Positions 6,895 through 14,547 of a DNA stretch of 15,352 bases are shown piece by piece (within the stretch, counting starts at the first letter, position 1; each line of letters starts with the position of its first letter). Below the pieces are notes generated by a model. That model did not search any database. It saw only the letters and a list, made by a program, of their open reading frames with translations, and was not told where the DNA came from. The stretch is from Rhodospirillaceae bacterium (GTDB taxonomy: Bacteria > Pseudomonadota > Alphaproteobacteria > UBA8366 > GCA-2717185). The stretch is taken from contig PBDC01000008.1 of NCBI GenBank assembly GCA_002717185.1, forward strand, positions 5,027-20,378, written 5' to 3'. The position numbers and the translations under genes are program-made.

Positions 6895-8493
6895 ATGAGC
6901 GGACCCGACTTTTCGGATGAAGACACCCAGGAGAAAATAGCGACCGTTGTGCAAGGTATCGAGCAGTTTGTCGCGGCTGGACAAAACCCCGAGGCTTCGG
7001 CCTTGCTAGAGCAGCTCCTTCCTGTCATCGCACACCGGATTGACTTTGTTGAGGAGGCTAACGAAGTAGGGCTCTTTTCCGGTCTCGCGCTTGCATGCGC
7101 ACGACTGTCGCGGTTAGAAGACGCGAAAAATTATGCTAGTCGCGCGATTATAGAGAACCCCGACGACCTTTTGGCACACGCCTTACTCGCACCAGAAGCC
7201 CGGATCTCCATCGCACGCGCCTTGATCCACCATCAGCGACACGATCTTGCACGCGACCTGCTGAGAACGCTGGGCATGACCGGTCAAACAAACGAAGGCG
7301 AATTCTATCTTGAACTACTTGATTTCTACGACACACAAAAGGCGGTGGCCCGCAACCTGACACCGCCACTCGTTGGGGGTGAAGGCCGACCGACCCTTAT
7401 AAGTCTCGTCATCTGGGGCGAAGACTTCATAGATAAGTGCCTTGCCTTCGATCTCCCTAGCCTGCTAGCGCCCGGCAATATACCAGCCATGGCATCGGAA
7501 GGTGGCGTCATCCTGGACGTTTTCACAGCGGAAGCAAACCATGAACATCTATTAGATCACCCCGTTTTCAAAACTGTGGCCCGCTTCGCCGATATCCGTG
7601 TAACTTGGATTCCCGACACACTGCTAGAACATCAGAAAAACGACTCCACACCGGACCCAGAACGCTGGTGCATCGCAGGCGCACAATACTGCTCTGCTAT
7701 TGCAGCCCGACAACTCGATGCCGACCTTGTTTTCGTTGGCACCGGCAACATCTACAGCGAGAGTTACCTGTCCAGCGCTAAGCAGCACATTGAGGATGGC
7801 ATTGGCTGCGTCGTCACCACCGCGATCCTGGCCGAAGAGGATGCCATGGTGGAAAACCTGGCTTTATTCCGCGACGCCAGATCAAATCATATTGAGATCG
7901 ACAGCGCCGACCTGCTCGCCTACTCGATGGAGAAAATGAGCCATCAGTTCTTCGATTTGTTCATTACATCCAAACCAACGACATCCGAGCACGCCCCTAT
8001 AGCCGTTTTCTTCCAAACCGATGAGGGGTTCTGTTCTCACACTTTCCAGCTCAATCCAGCGATGATTTCTTCCGACCTGCTGCCGGATGATTTAGTGTTC
8101 GATTTTCACACTGCGGAAACGCGCTTCCTGGCCGAGATCGTCGATGGACGGGACGCGGAAGCGTTGATCAAGGTAATCGAGGACCCCATTGGTGATATCG
8201 CCGTCGTAAAGCTAGAGCCCGCAATTACCGGCGAGAGCTATGACGACTTCCCAGTAACAACCAAAGACTGCGCCAATGCCGGACTAAAATGTTGCGACCG
8301 GGAGTCCGATATTTCCTACTTCCTCTGGGCTTTTCGGCAGCGCTTCAGTGTCGACTGCAGCGACCAGACCAGCAACGTACCCGATAGCGATATGTCGGAA
8401 GAAGAGACCGTCGAAGAAATAATGGAGTTATTCGAAGCCGGCATTCAGGACACTGTTAATCGAATTCGCTTCTACAGCGGCGCCTACCGCTAA
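6895..8493 (+). CDS. Uncharacterised 532-residue protein: TPR-like helical N-terminus plus possible glycosyltransferase-like region
   Basis: I do not recognise a characterised family. Residues 12-150 are helical and alanine/leucine rich, with TPR-like pairs (for example A77 to N88: AKNYASRAIIEN, and A107 to L126). A second domain starts near residue 165 with strand-like LISLVIWGEDFID (168-180), followed by a conserved-looking LPSLLAPGNIPA (187-198). Together with ADLVFVGTGNIYS (276-288), this layout recalls uncharacterised alphaproteobacterial proteins with a glycosyltransferase-like fold, but no DxD metal motif is evident. The C-terminal part has HTFQLNP (382-388) and an acidic tail helix (501-526). 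The protein is acidic, with no signal peptide or membrane segment. The ATG follows AGAGG at good spacing. It is transcribed like the cyclase gene, but 167 bases with hairpins separate them, so it is probably its own unit. Confidence 0.7.
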   Translation: MSGPDFSDEDTQEKIATVVQGIEQFVAAGQNPEASALLEQLLPVIAHRIDFVEEANEVGLFSGLALACARLSRLEDAKNYASRAIIENPDDLLAHALLAPEARISIARALIHHQRHDLARDLLRTLGMTGQTNEGEFYLELLDFYDTQKAVARNLTPPLVGGEGRPTLISLVIWGEDFIDKCLAFDLPSLLAPGNIPAMASEGGVILDVFTAEANHEHLLDHPVFKTVARFADIRVTWIPDTLLEHQKNDSTPDPERWCIAGAQYCSAIAARQLDADLVFVGTGNIYSESYLSSAKQHIEDGIGCVVTTAILAEEDAMVENLALFRDARSNHIEIDSADLLAYSMEKMSHQFFDLFITSKPTTSEHAPIAVFFQTDEGFCSHTFQLNPAMISSDLLPDDLVFDFHTAETRFLAEIVDGRDAEALIKVIEDPIGDIAVVKLEPAITGESYDDFPVTTKDCANAGLKCCDRESDISYFLWAFRQRFSVDCSDQTSNVPDSDMSEEETVEEIMELFEAGIQDTVNRIRFYSGAYR

Positions 8494-8927
8494 CCCAACT
8501 TGGATTAATAACTGTAACTAACCCTCCAAATCCATGGCTCCATTGGATATCCAGCGTTGTTCCAGATGAAGACTGGATTGAGGTCAAATTATAGCCAAAA
8601 AAATAGCTGCAAGTTCAACCAGCAACACATCCTCTCGTCGCACGGCCGAATACCGCAGTTGATTTTCCAGCGAATTGAACAGAGCTAAACCACAGTCTCA
8701 GTGCGCGCCAGCGGGATCTACAACACCACATCCGGATTCCTCCTAGGATAGGAGTTATTAAATTTTGCGATCGGGTCATCCAGTCACGTCCTTGTCAGTA
8801 ATGAACCCGCCTGAAAGTTACTAAGTCGCCACCTCGACCAAAAGGACGGGACCGTTCGCAAACAAACTCTCCGTCTCTTTCATCAACATAGGTTTAGCGG
8901 TTTCGCTATGCCCCGAATGACCAGCCC
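8494..8927. other. 434-base convergent gap with small ORFs and a hairpin
   Basis: The gap separates two converging genes, so terminators for both are expected. No intact recognisable gene is seen. Contents are a small hairpin at 8740-8754, a minus-strand 36-residue frame (8821-8931) resembling a ThDP-decarboxylase tail, and a minus-strand 38-codon ORF (8615-8731) starting seven bases after AGGAGG but without known resemblance. A further minus frame ending near 8585 contains FNSLEN and LAAI, vaguely recalling IS5-type transposase ends; it is too short to support. The area may be a graveyard of decayed genes. Confidence 0.45.
8740..8754. terminator. Small hairpin in the convergent gap, candidate terminator
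   Basis: CTCCTA (8740-8745) and TAGGAG (8749-8754) form a perfect 6-pair stem around GGA, followed on the plus strand by the A/T-rich TTATTAAATTTT. The three-base loop and modest stem make this a weak terminator for the plus-strand gene ending at 8493, which is also some 250 bases away. Confidence 0.2.
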
Positions 8928-8931
8928 TCAT
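8821..8931 (-). pseudogene. Possible C-terminal remnant of a ThDP-dependent decarboxylase
   Basis: A 36-residue frame begins with an ATG overlapping the GMC oxidoreductase stop (ATGA) and ends at a TAG (8821-8823). It encodes an AGH turn near residues 3-5, a helix-like stretch (KPMLMKETESLF) and then GPVLLVEVAT at residues 27-36. That order matches the very end of phosphonopyruvate/sulfopyruvate-decarboxylase-like and acetolactate-synthase-like proteins, where a helix is followed by GPxLLEV. The rest of such a gene is absent, so this would be a deletion remnant placed next to the GMC gene. The frame is short and the resemblance could be accidental. Confidence 0.22.
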
Positions 8932-10532
8932 CCATCTGCCAGGATGTCGCCTGCGGCTTTCTCGGCTATCATCATAGTAGGTGAATTCGTATTGCCGGAC
9001 GTGATGTTCGGCATGACCGAAGCGTCAACGATCCGAAGGCCATCCAATCCGCGAACGCGCAATTGCGCATCCGTCACCGCCATGGGGTCACCGTCTGTTC
9101 CCATTTTAGCGGTGCCAACGGGATGAAAAATTGTCGTCCCAATATCACCGGCCGCCCTGGCCAAGTCAGCGTCAGATGTTACATGCGCGCCCGGCAAAAA
9201 TTCTTCCGGTTGATAACGTTGCAACGACTGTTGTGCAACGATACCGCGCGATATCCGGATCGCGTCAACCGCAACCCGCTTGTCTTCCGTTGCCGAAAGG
9301 TAGTTGGGCGCAATTACCGGTGCGTCCGCGGGGTCCGTCGAGCGGGCATGAACCGACCCGCGGCTAACTGGCCGAAGGTTGCATACGCTGACCGTGACGG
9401 CATCGAAAGTGTGCAGCGGATCACCGAACTTATTCAGTGACAGCGGCTGGATGTGGTATTGGATATTCGGTGTCTCGAAATCGCTTGACGAACGAGTAAA
9501 CGCCCCCAGTTGGGAGGGCGCCATCGTCAGAGGACCTCGTCGGAAAAACGCATATTGCAGCCCCATGCCAATCCGCCTTGCAATCGACTGATACTCGGTG
9601 TTCATCGTCTTAACACCGGAGACCTTGAAAATCATGCGCATCTGCAAATGGTCTTGCAGGTTCTCGCCAACGCCTGGCAAATCTAGCACTGGGTCGATAC
9701 CAAGCGCTTTCAATCGTTCGCCATCGCCGATGCCCGAACGCTCCATGACCGGCGGCGTTGCCACCGCTCCGGTACTCAGGATCACGGCACGATTGGCGGT
9801 AATCAAGTGTTCTTGGCCGTCCCGAACAACTCGGATGCCGGTGACGCGCGTGCCATCCAGGACCAACCGGTCCATTAGTGTATCCGTCAACAGTGTTATA
9901 TTAGGACGCGAAAGGATTGGTTTGAGAAAACCGCGCGCTGTGCTCCATCGCCGGCCGTTCAACTGGTTGACATGGAAATAGCCGCATCCTTCATTGTTTC
10001 CGCTATTGAAATCGTCCGTACGCGGGATACCCGATGCTCCGGCGGCAGCGACGAACGCGTCCAGGACCTCCCAGCTGGTGCGCGGCTCGTTGACCTTCCA
10101 TTCGCCTCCTGCGCCATGTAGATCGGTCTCGCCCAGGACATGGTCCTCTTGCTTCTTGAACAACGGTAAAACGTCATCCCAGCTCCATCCCTCCAGACCG
10201 AGCTGCCGCCAGCCGTCATAATCCGCCGCCTGCCCACGCATATAGATCATGGCGTTGATCGCAGAACAGCCTCCAATCACCTTGCCCCGCGGATAGGCCA
10301 AACTGCGCCCGTTCAAGCCAGGCTCTTCTTCAGTCTTAAACATCCAATCAGAACGCGGGTTGCCAATAGCAAACAAATAACCAACCGGAATATGGAACCA
10401 GACCCAATCGTCCTTACCGCCACCCTCAATCACGCCTACAGTATGCCGACCGTTCTCACTTAACCGATTGGCCAGAACACAACCAGCGGATCCAGCTCCA
10501 ACGACGACATAGTCAAAAAACATTTTACTCAA
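8928..10532 (-). CDS. GMC-family FAD oxidoreductase, choline dehydrogenase type
   Basis: This 534-residue flavoprotein of the glucose-methanol-choline family oxidises an alcohol to an aldehyde or further. The FAD Rossmann motif VGAGSAG is at 11-17 and the ribose-binding acid is E36, in IEGGG where most relatives have LEAGG. GMC signature 1 lies at about 81-100 (PRGKVIGGCSA onward) and signature 2 at about 255-269 (GAVATPPVMERSGIG). The catalytic His H470 is in FHPVGTAKMG, and the partner Asn is in SGNTN (512-516). Length is typical. No signal peptide is seen, so a cytoplasmic, BetA-like enzyme is likely. It has no betaine-aldehyde dehydrogenase or betI neighbour, so choline is not indicated as substrate. 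A TTG start at 10530-10532 is favoured by GGGAGG five bases upstream; the internal ATG at 10521-10523 would be 14 bases from that site. Confidence 0.88.
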   Translation of the reverse strand: MSKMFFDYVVVGAGSAGCVLANRLSENGRHTVGVIEGGGKDDWVWFHIPVGYLFAIGNPRSDWMFKTEEEPGLNGRSLAYPRGKVIGGCSAINAMIYMRGQAADYDGWRQLGLEGWSWDDVLPLFKKQEDHVLGETDLHGAGGEWKVNEPRTSWEVLDAFVAAAGASGIPRTDDFNSGNNEGCGYFHVNQLNGRRWSTARGFLKPILSRPNITLLTDTLMDRLVLDGTRVTGIRVVRDGQEHLITANRAVILSTGAVATPPVMERSGIGDGERLKALGIDPVLDLPGVGENLQDHLQMRMIFKVSGVKTMNTEYQSIARRIGMGLQYAFFRRGPLTMAPSQLGAFTRSSSDFETPNIQYHIQPLSLNKFGDPLHTFDAVTVSVCNLRPVSRGSVHARSTDPADAPVIAPNYLSATEDKRVAVDAIRISRGIVAQQSLQRYQPEEFLPGAHVTSDADLARAAGDIGTTIFHPVGTAKMGTDGDPMAVTDAQLRVRGLDGLRIVDASVMPNITSGNTNSPTMMIAEKAAGDILADG

Positions 10533-10537
10533 ATGCG

Positions 10538-10543
10538 CCTCCC
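10538..10543 (-). promoter_or_regulatory. Ribosome binding site supporting a TTG start of the GMC gene
   Basis: GGGAGG on the minus strand is five bases before TTG (10530-10532) and 14 bases before the alternative ATG (10521-10523). The difference between the two starts is only three residues, so the protein is hardly affected. Confidence 0.5.
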
Positions 10544-10805
10544 AAAAGACGCCAGTAGATTATCAAACTCATGTGAGGGTGCCATCTCAAAGCAAGCCTA
10601 CCAAACTTACCGCCATCCTTCGAAATGCAACAATCCCATCTAACACAATATCACCTGGAACATGCCCTTGGGCTACTCATACCCTGTCACAATGCACACA
10701 CCTTTCGTATCGCAAACCTGCCTTTCCAAGGCCGCTCCTGCACTTTAAGGTCGCGCCAACTGCGCCAATGTCGCGAAATTTGTTGATACATGGGGAGAAT
10801 TCAGA

Positions 10806-11558
10806 ATGAGCAGCGATCTCGTTACATACGAGTCAAACGAAGGTATCGCCGTCATTACAATCAATCGGCCTGATAAGATGAACGCCCTAAGCAACGGCGT
10901 GGTCGCGTCTATCCGCGACGCCTTCATCAAGCTGAATGAGTCAGATGACCGCTGTGCCATTGTCACTAGCGCTGGCGATCGTGCCTTTTCCGTCGGGGCA
11001 GACCTAAAAGACCCACCGCGCGACCCGGAACTCTGGGAGTGCATGCCTGGTGTCGGTGTTAACGTAGACAAACCGCTTATCGCTGCGGTTAAAGGCTATT
11101 GTGTTGGTGGCGCTTACTGCCTAGTGCAGTTCTGTGACATCGCCATCGCCGACGAGACCGCCGATTTCTTCTATCCCGAAGCCCAGATAGGCTTCTGCGG
11201 CGGCCTAATTGCTGGCCTCGCCGCGCGCCTCCCGCACAAGATCGCTATGGAATTTATGCTAAGCGGCAAGCATTTCAGCGCACAGCGAGCCTACGAAACT
11301 TGCATGGTTAATAAAGCGGTACCAAAAGGCCAGTTGATGGAGACTGCAATGGATTATGCTACTATTTTTCGTGATAGTGCTCCCCTCGTCACAGGCATGT
11401 TGAAACGCTTTGTGCGCGAGGAGGTCGTAAACCGGGGTCCCTCAGAATTGTCGGCTTTAGCTCGGAAGGACCTTTTAGCGATCACACGCAGCGAAGATCA
11501 GCAAGAAGGTGGCCGCGCTTTTCGCGAGAAACGCAAACCCGTCTTCAAAGGACGGTAG
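10806..11558 (+). CDS. Enoyl-CoA hydratase/isomerase (crotonase) family protein with an altered active site
   Basis: The 250-residue protein has the crotonase fold: ITINRPDKMNAL (17-28), the first oxyanion-hole segment AFSVGADL (60-67) and the second at VKGYCVGGAY (95-104), then FFYPEAQIG (121-129). Of the two glutamates of classical enoyl-CoA hydratase, the second is kept (E125 in YPEA), but the first, normally in GGGCEL, is replaced by C105 in GGAYCL. Simple hydration of 2-enoyl-CoA is therefore doubtful; an isomerase, dehalogenase, decarboxylase, lyase or carnitinyl-CoA-type role is open. The ATG follows GGGGAG at good spacing. It is divergent from the GMC gene over 273 bases, in which I saw no convincing promoter or operator. 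It lies 91 bases before trpG on the same strand. No acyl-CoA ligase or dehydrogenase is adjacent to define a substrate. Confidence 0.85.
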   Translation: MSSDLVTYESNEGIAVITINRPDKMNALSNGVVASIRDAFIKLNESDDRCAIVTSAGDRAFSVGADLKDPPRDPELWECMPGVGVNVDKPLIAAVKGYCVGGAYCLVQFCDIAIADETADFFYPEAQIGFCGGLIAGLAARLPHKIAMEFMLSGKHFSAQRAYETCMVNKAVPKGQLMETAMDYATIFRDSAPLVTGMLKRFVREEVVNRGPSELSALARKDLLAITRSEDQQEGGRAFREKRKPVFKGR

Positions 11559-11572
11559 GTTGAAGTTGGGGC

Positions 11573-11633
11573 GGGTTTATTTTGCCGGCCCATGCTAACC
11601 TCCTGTATAACGCTGGCTGCGTCTTATAAACCC
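11573..11633 (+). promoter_or_regulatory. Inverted repeat upstream of trpG
   Basis: GGGTTTAT (11573-11580) and ATAAACCC (11626-11633) are perfect 8-base complements separated by 45 bases, within the 91 bases between the crotonase gene and trpG. They could form a leader structure or an operator-like pair ahead of the trp genes. There is no tryptophan-rich leader peptide here, so classical trp attenuation is not supported. Confidence 0.25.
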
Positions 11634-11649
11634 ACGGCAAGCTGCTGAA

Positions 11650-12222
11650 ATGTATTTGCTAATCGATAATTACGACAGCTTTACCTACAACCTCTGGCAT
11701 TTCTTAGGGGAGTTAGGAGCAGTCTTCGAGGTCCATCGAAACGACTCCATTACCGTTGAAGATGCAATGGCGATGAAACCCAATGGAATTGTCATTTCCC
11801 CCGGCCCCTGCGCTCCGGATCAGGCAGGCATCTGCCTCCATTTAGTCAAAGCAGCGGTAGGCAAGGTGCCGGTTCTAGGGGTTTGCTTAGGCCATCAATC
11901 CGTCGGTCAGGCGTTGGGTGCGAAAGTGGTGCGCGCACCAGAATGTATGCATGGCAAGTTGAGCGAGATCCGCCACGGGGGTAAAGGCCTTTTCCAAGGC
12001 CTGCCGAGCCCGCTAACAGCGACACGATATCACTCGCTTGTTCTGGAACGCGCCTCCATTCCCGACTGCTTCGACATTACGGCTGAAACCGAAGACGGCA
12101 TCGTGATGGGAATTGCACACAAGGAATTGCCGATCTTCGGCGTGCAATTCCACCCGGAAAGCATAGCTTCGGAGCATGGACATGACTTGCTGAAAAACTT
12201 TCTTAAGACGACGGTCCACTGA
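11650..12222 (+). CDS. trpG: Anthranilate synthase component II, glutamine amidotransferase
   Basis: TrpG (190 residues) is a class I glutamine amidotransferase that supplies ammonia to TrpE for anthranilate synthesis from chorismate. The triad is visible: C79 in GVCLGHQ, with H168 and E170 in VQFHPES. The opening [11 protein letters not shown] (5-15) and SPGPCAP (50-56) are hallmarks of TrpG/PabA proteins. Length is normal. In some bacteria the same subunit also serves aminodeoxychorismate synthase (PabA). The ATG lacks a clear ribosome binding site. trpD follows after 8 bases. trpE, often found just upstream in related genomes, is not here; a crotonase gene occupies that position. Confidence 0.95.
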   Translation: MYLLIDNYDSFTYNLWHFLGELGAVFEVHRNDSITVEDAMAMKPNGIVISPGPCAPDQAGICLHLVKAAVGKVPVLGVCLGHQSVGQALGAKVVRAPECMHGKLSEIRHGGKGLFQGLPSPLTATRYHSLVLERASIPDCFDITAETEDGIVMGIAHKELPIFGVQFHPESIASEHGHDLLKNFLKTTVH

Positions 12223-12230
12223 GGCGCACG

Positions 12231-13265
12231 ATGACCGATAATACGAACATTTTTAAAGGCCTCCTGGCCAAGGTCGGCGGCGGTGGCACGCTAAATATCG
12301 AAGAGGCAGCGCGCGCCTTCGACATCATGATGTCGGGCGAAGCTACAGCATCGCAGATGGGTGGTTTGCTCCTAGCCCTGCACACACGCGGCGAAACGGT
12401 CGAGGAAATTACCGGCGCTGCAACGACAATGCGCGCAAAAGCGACAACAATCAATGCTCCCAACGGAGCAATGGACATTGTCGGCACCGGCGGCGACCGC
12501 TCCGGCACTTACAACATTTCAACATGTACAGCGATCGTCGTTGCAGGCTGCGGCGTACCCGTTGCGAAGCACGGTAACCGGGCGGCGTCTTCCAAATCCG
12601 GTGCAGCCGACGTACTAGGCGCTTTGGGTATCAATATCGATGCCACTTTTTCCTTACTGGAAAAATCTGTCCGAGAGGTTGGCATCTGTTTCATGATGGC
12701 GCAGCGTCACCATGGCGCTATGCGCAATGTCATGCCGACACGAATTGAACTGGGGACGCCGACAATCTTCAATATCCTGGGACCGCTATCCAATCCCGCC
12801 GGAGTCAAACGGCTAGTGGTCGGAACCTACGCGCTAGAATGGGTCGTGCCCATGGCCGAGACACTTGGAAAGCTGGGCGCGGAACGGGCCTGGGTCGTGC
12901 ATGGTTCAGATGGACTTGACGAATTGACGACTACCGGACCTTCAACGGTCTGTGAATACTATGAAGGCAAAACTCGCACTTTCGAGCTCTCGCCGGAAGA
13001 TGCCGGCCTACCCTTATGCAAACCGGAACATTTGAAGGGCGGCGATGCGGACTATAACGCGGCAGCAATTCATTCCGTATTGGCCGGCGAAGAGAGCGCA
13101 TATCGCAATATTGTTTTATTCGACACCGCGGCTGCATTGAAAGTCGCTGGCCGAGCAGACGATTTGCGCGACGGCGTAGCCATGGCTGGGGAAGCCATTG
13201 ATAGCGGAAAGGCAAAAGCCGCGTTAGACGGCATGGTATCCATCTCCAACGAGGGCAGCGCATGA
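12231..13265 (+). CDS. trpD: Anthranilate phosphoribosyltransferase
   Basis: TrpD (344 residues) joins anthranilate to phosphoribosyl pyrophosphate, the second step of the tryptophan branch. The PRPP-binding motif GTGGD is at 85-89, NIST at 95-98, and the glycine/serine loop KHGNRAASSKSG at 113-124. R171 in PTRIELG would contact anthranilate, and the metal-binding DGLDE is at 227-231. In the usual GxRTIFN segment this protein has TPTIFN, a proline (P177) where relatives usually have arginine; one base change (CGG to CCG) would account for it. The start ATG follows GAGG, which overlaps the trpG stop. The stop overlaps the trpC ATG as ATGA (13262-13265), a sign of translational coupling. Confidence 0.96.
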   Translation: MTDNTNIFKGLLAKVGGGGTLNIEEAARAFDIMMSGEATASQMGGLLLALHTRGETVEEITGAATTMRAKATTINAPNGAMDIVGTGGDRSGTYNISTCTAIVVAGCGVPVAKHGNRAASSKSGAADVLGALGINIDATFSLLEKSVREVGICFMMAQRHHGAMRNVMPTRIELGTPTIFNILGPLSNPAGVKRLVVGTYALEWVVPMAETLGKLGAERAWVVHGSDGLDELTTTGPSTVCEYYEGKTRTFELSPEDAGLPLCKPEHLKGGDADYNAAAIHSVLAGEESAYRNIVLFDTAAALKVAGRADDLRDGVAMAGEAIDSGKAKAALDGMVSISNEGSA

Positions 13266-14071
13266 GCGACGTTCTGGACAAAATCTGTGCCGATAAACGC
13301 GAGCATATCGCCGCATGCAAGACAGAGATCCCATTGGACAACATGAAATCTCGTGCCAGCGACGGACCGCCACCTCGTGGCTTTGAAGCCGCGTTGGTTC
13401 AGGCTTCAACCAATGGAAACTACGGGCTGATCGCAGAGTTGAAGAAGGCCTCACCTAGCAAAGGGCTGATCCGTAAAAACTTTGCCCCTTCCGCAATTGC
13501 GCGTGCCTATGAGACTGGTGGTGCGACCTGCTTGTCAGTGCTTACTGATACGCCGTATTTTCAGGGCAAGAACGACTATCTGACTGCGGCACGGATGGCG
13601 ACAAACCTGCCGATACTTCGCAAAGATTTTATGATCGACCCCTATCAAATCTATGAGGCACGGGCGATCGGCGGCGATTGCATACTGCTAATCATGGCCG
13701 CACTCGAGGACAGCATTGCTCTCGAGCTTGAAGGATTAGCGGTTGAGCTGGGCATGGATGTCTTGGTTGAAGTGCACAATAAGGAAGAACTCGATCGTGC
13801 GCTGGCCCTAGAATCTGGCTTGATTGGTATAAATAATCGCAATCTGAAGACCCTAGAAGTCGACCTAGAGACAACGAGAATTCTGGCGCAAGCTGTTCCA
13901 AAAGGTCGTACCATCGTCGGCGAAAGTGGCCTTAGATCTCCCGTCGATCTGGCGCGATGCGCGAAAAAGGGCGTCCGGTGCTTCTTAATCGGCGAATCTC
14001 TGATGCGTCAAGATGATATTACCGCCGCGACTCGAGCTATCCTCGAGATGCCCACTGCAGCGCTGGTATGA
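13262..14071 (+). CDS. trpC: Indole-3-glycerol phosphate synthase
   Basis: TrpC (269 residues) closes the indole ring of CdRP to form indole-3-glycerol phosphate. It is a single-domain (beta/alpha)8 barrel, not fused to TrpF. Active-site residues are visible in order: E59 and K61 in [12 protein letters not shown]121 in LRKDF, E170 in LVEVH, N191 in GINNRN, and E221-S222 in GESGL; the late IGES (243-246) is the phosphate-binding region. GAGGG upstream of the ATG is a reasonable ribosome binding site. Both ends overlap neighbours by four bases (ATGA with trpD, ATGA with moaC). Confidence 0.96.
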   Translation: MSDVLDKICADKREHIAACKTEIPLDNMKSRASDGPPPRGFEAALVQASTNGNYGLIAELKKASPSKGLIRKNFAPSAIARAYETGGATCLSVLTDTPYFQGKNDYLTAARMATNLPILRKDFMIDPYQIYEARAIGGDCILLIMAALEDSIALELEGLAVELGMDVLVEVHNKEELDRALALESGLIGINNRNLKTLEVDLETTRILAQAVPKGRTIVGESGLRSPVDLARCAKKGVRCFLIGESLMRQDDITAATRAILEMPTAALV

Positions 14072-14547
14072 TGGCGACGCTGACGCATTTCGATTCTGAT
14101 GGCAACGCGGTAATGGTTGACGTCTCCACTAAGGACGAGACCGAGCGTGTCGCAACGGCCGCTGGCTCGGTGATCATTCAACCGGAGACTGCCCAATTGA
14201 TAGCCGACGGTGGCGTAAAAAAGGGTGATGTGCTCTCGGTCGCGCGACTTGCAGGGATCATGGGGGCAAAAAAAACACCGGACCTAATCCCACTCTGCCA
14301 CCCGCTAGCGCTCTCTTCAGTCAAGGTTGAACTAAGTGTCGACGCGTACCGTAACACCGTCGATATCACGGCAACCTGCAAATTGAAGGGACGAACTGGT
14401 GTCGAGATGGAAGCCATGACTGCAGTCTCAATCGCGGCCCTGACCGTCTACGACATGTGCAAAGCAATCGATCGAAGCATGCAAATTACCAATATCCGTC
14501 TTACCCATAAATCCGGCGGCAAGTCCGGAACCTACAAAAGCAAATAA
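14068..14547 (+). CDS. moaC: Cyclic pyranopterin monophosphate synthase accessory/catalytic protein MoaC
   Basis: MoaC (159 residues) converts 3',8-cyclo-7,8-dihydro-GTP, made by MoaA, into cyclic pyranopterin monophosphate in molybdenum-cofactor synthesis. The family motifs are [13 protein letters not shown] (77-89), [11 protein letters not shown] (111-121), and YDMCKAID (128-135) holding the catalytic D129 and K132; the ending KSGGKSG (148-154) is diagnostic. Two adjacent ATGs (14068 and 14071) are possible starts; the first overlaps the trpC stop as ATGA. No good ribosome binding site is present, so translation probably depends on coupling to trpC. The stop overlaps the moeA ATG by one base (TAATG). 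Confidence 0.96.
   Translation: MMATLTHFDSDGNAVMVDVSTKDETERVATAAGSVIIQPETAQLIADGGVKKGDVLSVARLAGIMGAKKTPDLIPLCHPLALSSVKVELSVDAYRNTVDITATCKLKGRTGVEMEAMTAVSIAALTVYDMCKAIDRSMQITNIRLTHKSGGKSGTYKSK

Noticed and set aside
8615..8731. 38-codon minus-strand ORF with AGGAGG seven bases before its ATG
   Set aside because: Despite the good ribosome binding site, the product is Cys/Trp/Arg-rich without known resemblance, and the AGGAGG is part of a hairpin; not enough to call a gene.
9598..9981. Plus-strand ORF of 127 codons inside the GMC gene
   Set aside because: It is antisense to GMC signature regions, rich in Arg, Ser and Pro, with no family resemblance.
10573..10809. Plus-strand ORF of 78 codons before the crotonase gene
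   Set aside because: It is very rich in Pro, Ser and Thr, lacks a ribosome binding site, and ends across the good start of the crotonase gene.
11592..11648. 18-codon ORF ending one base before trpG, considered as a trp leader peptide
   Set aside because: It contains no tryptophan codon and has no ribosome binding site, so classical attenuation is not supported.
12931..13344. Minus-strand ORF of 137 codons
   Set aside because: It lies fully antisense to trpD and trpC, whose motifs are unambiguous, and is rich in Arg and Pro as typical for shadow frames.
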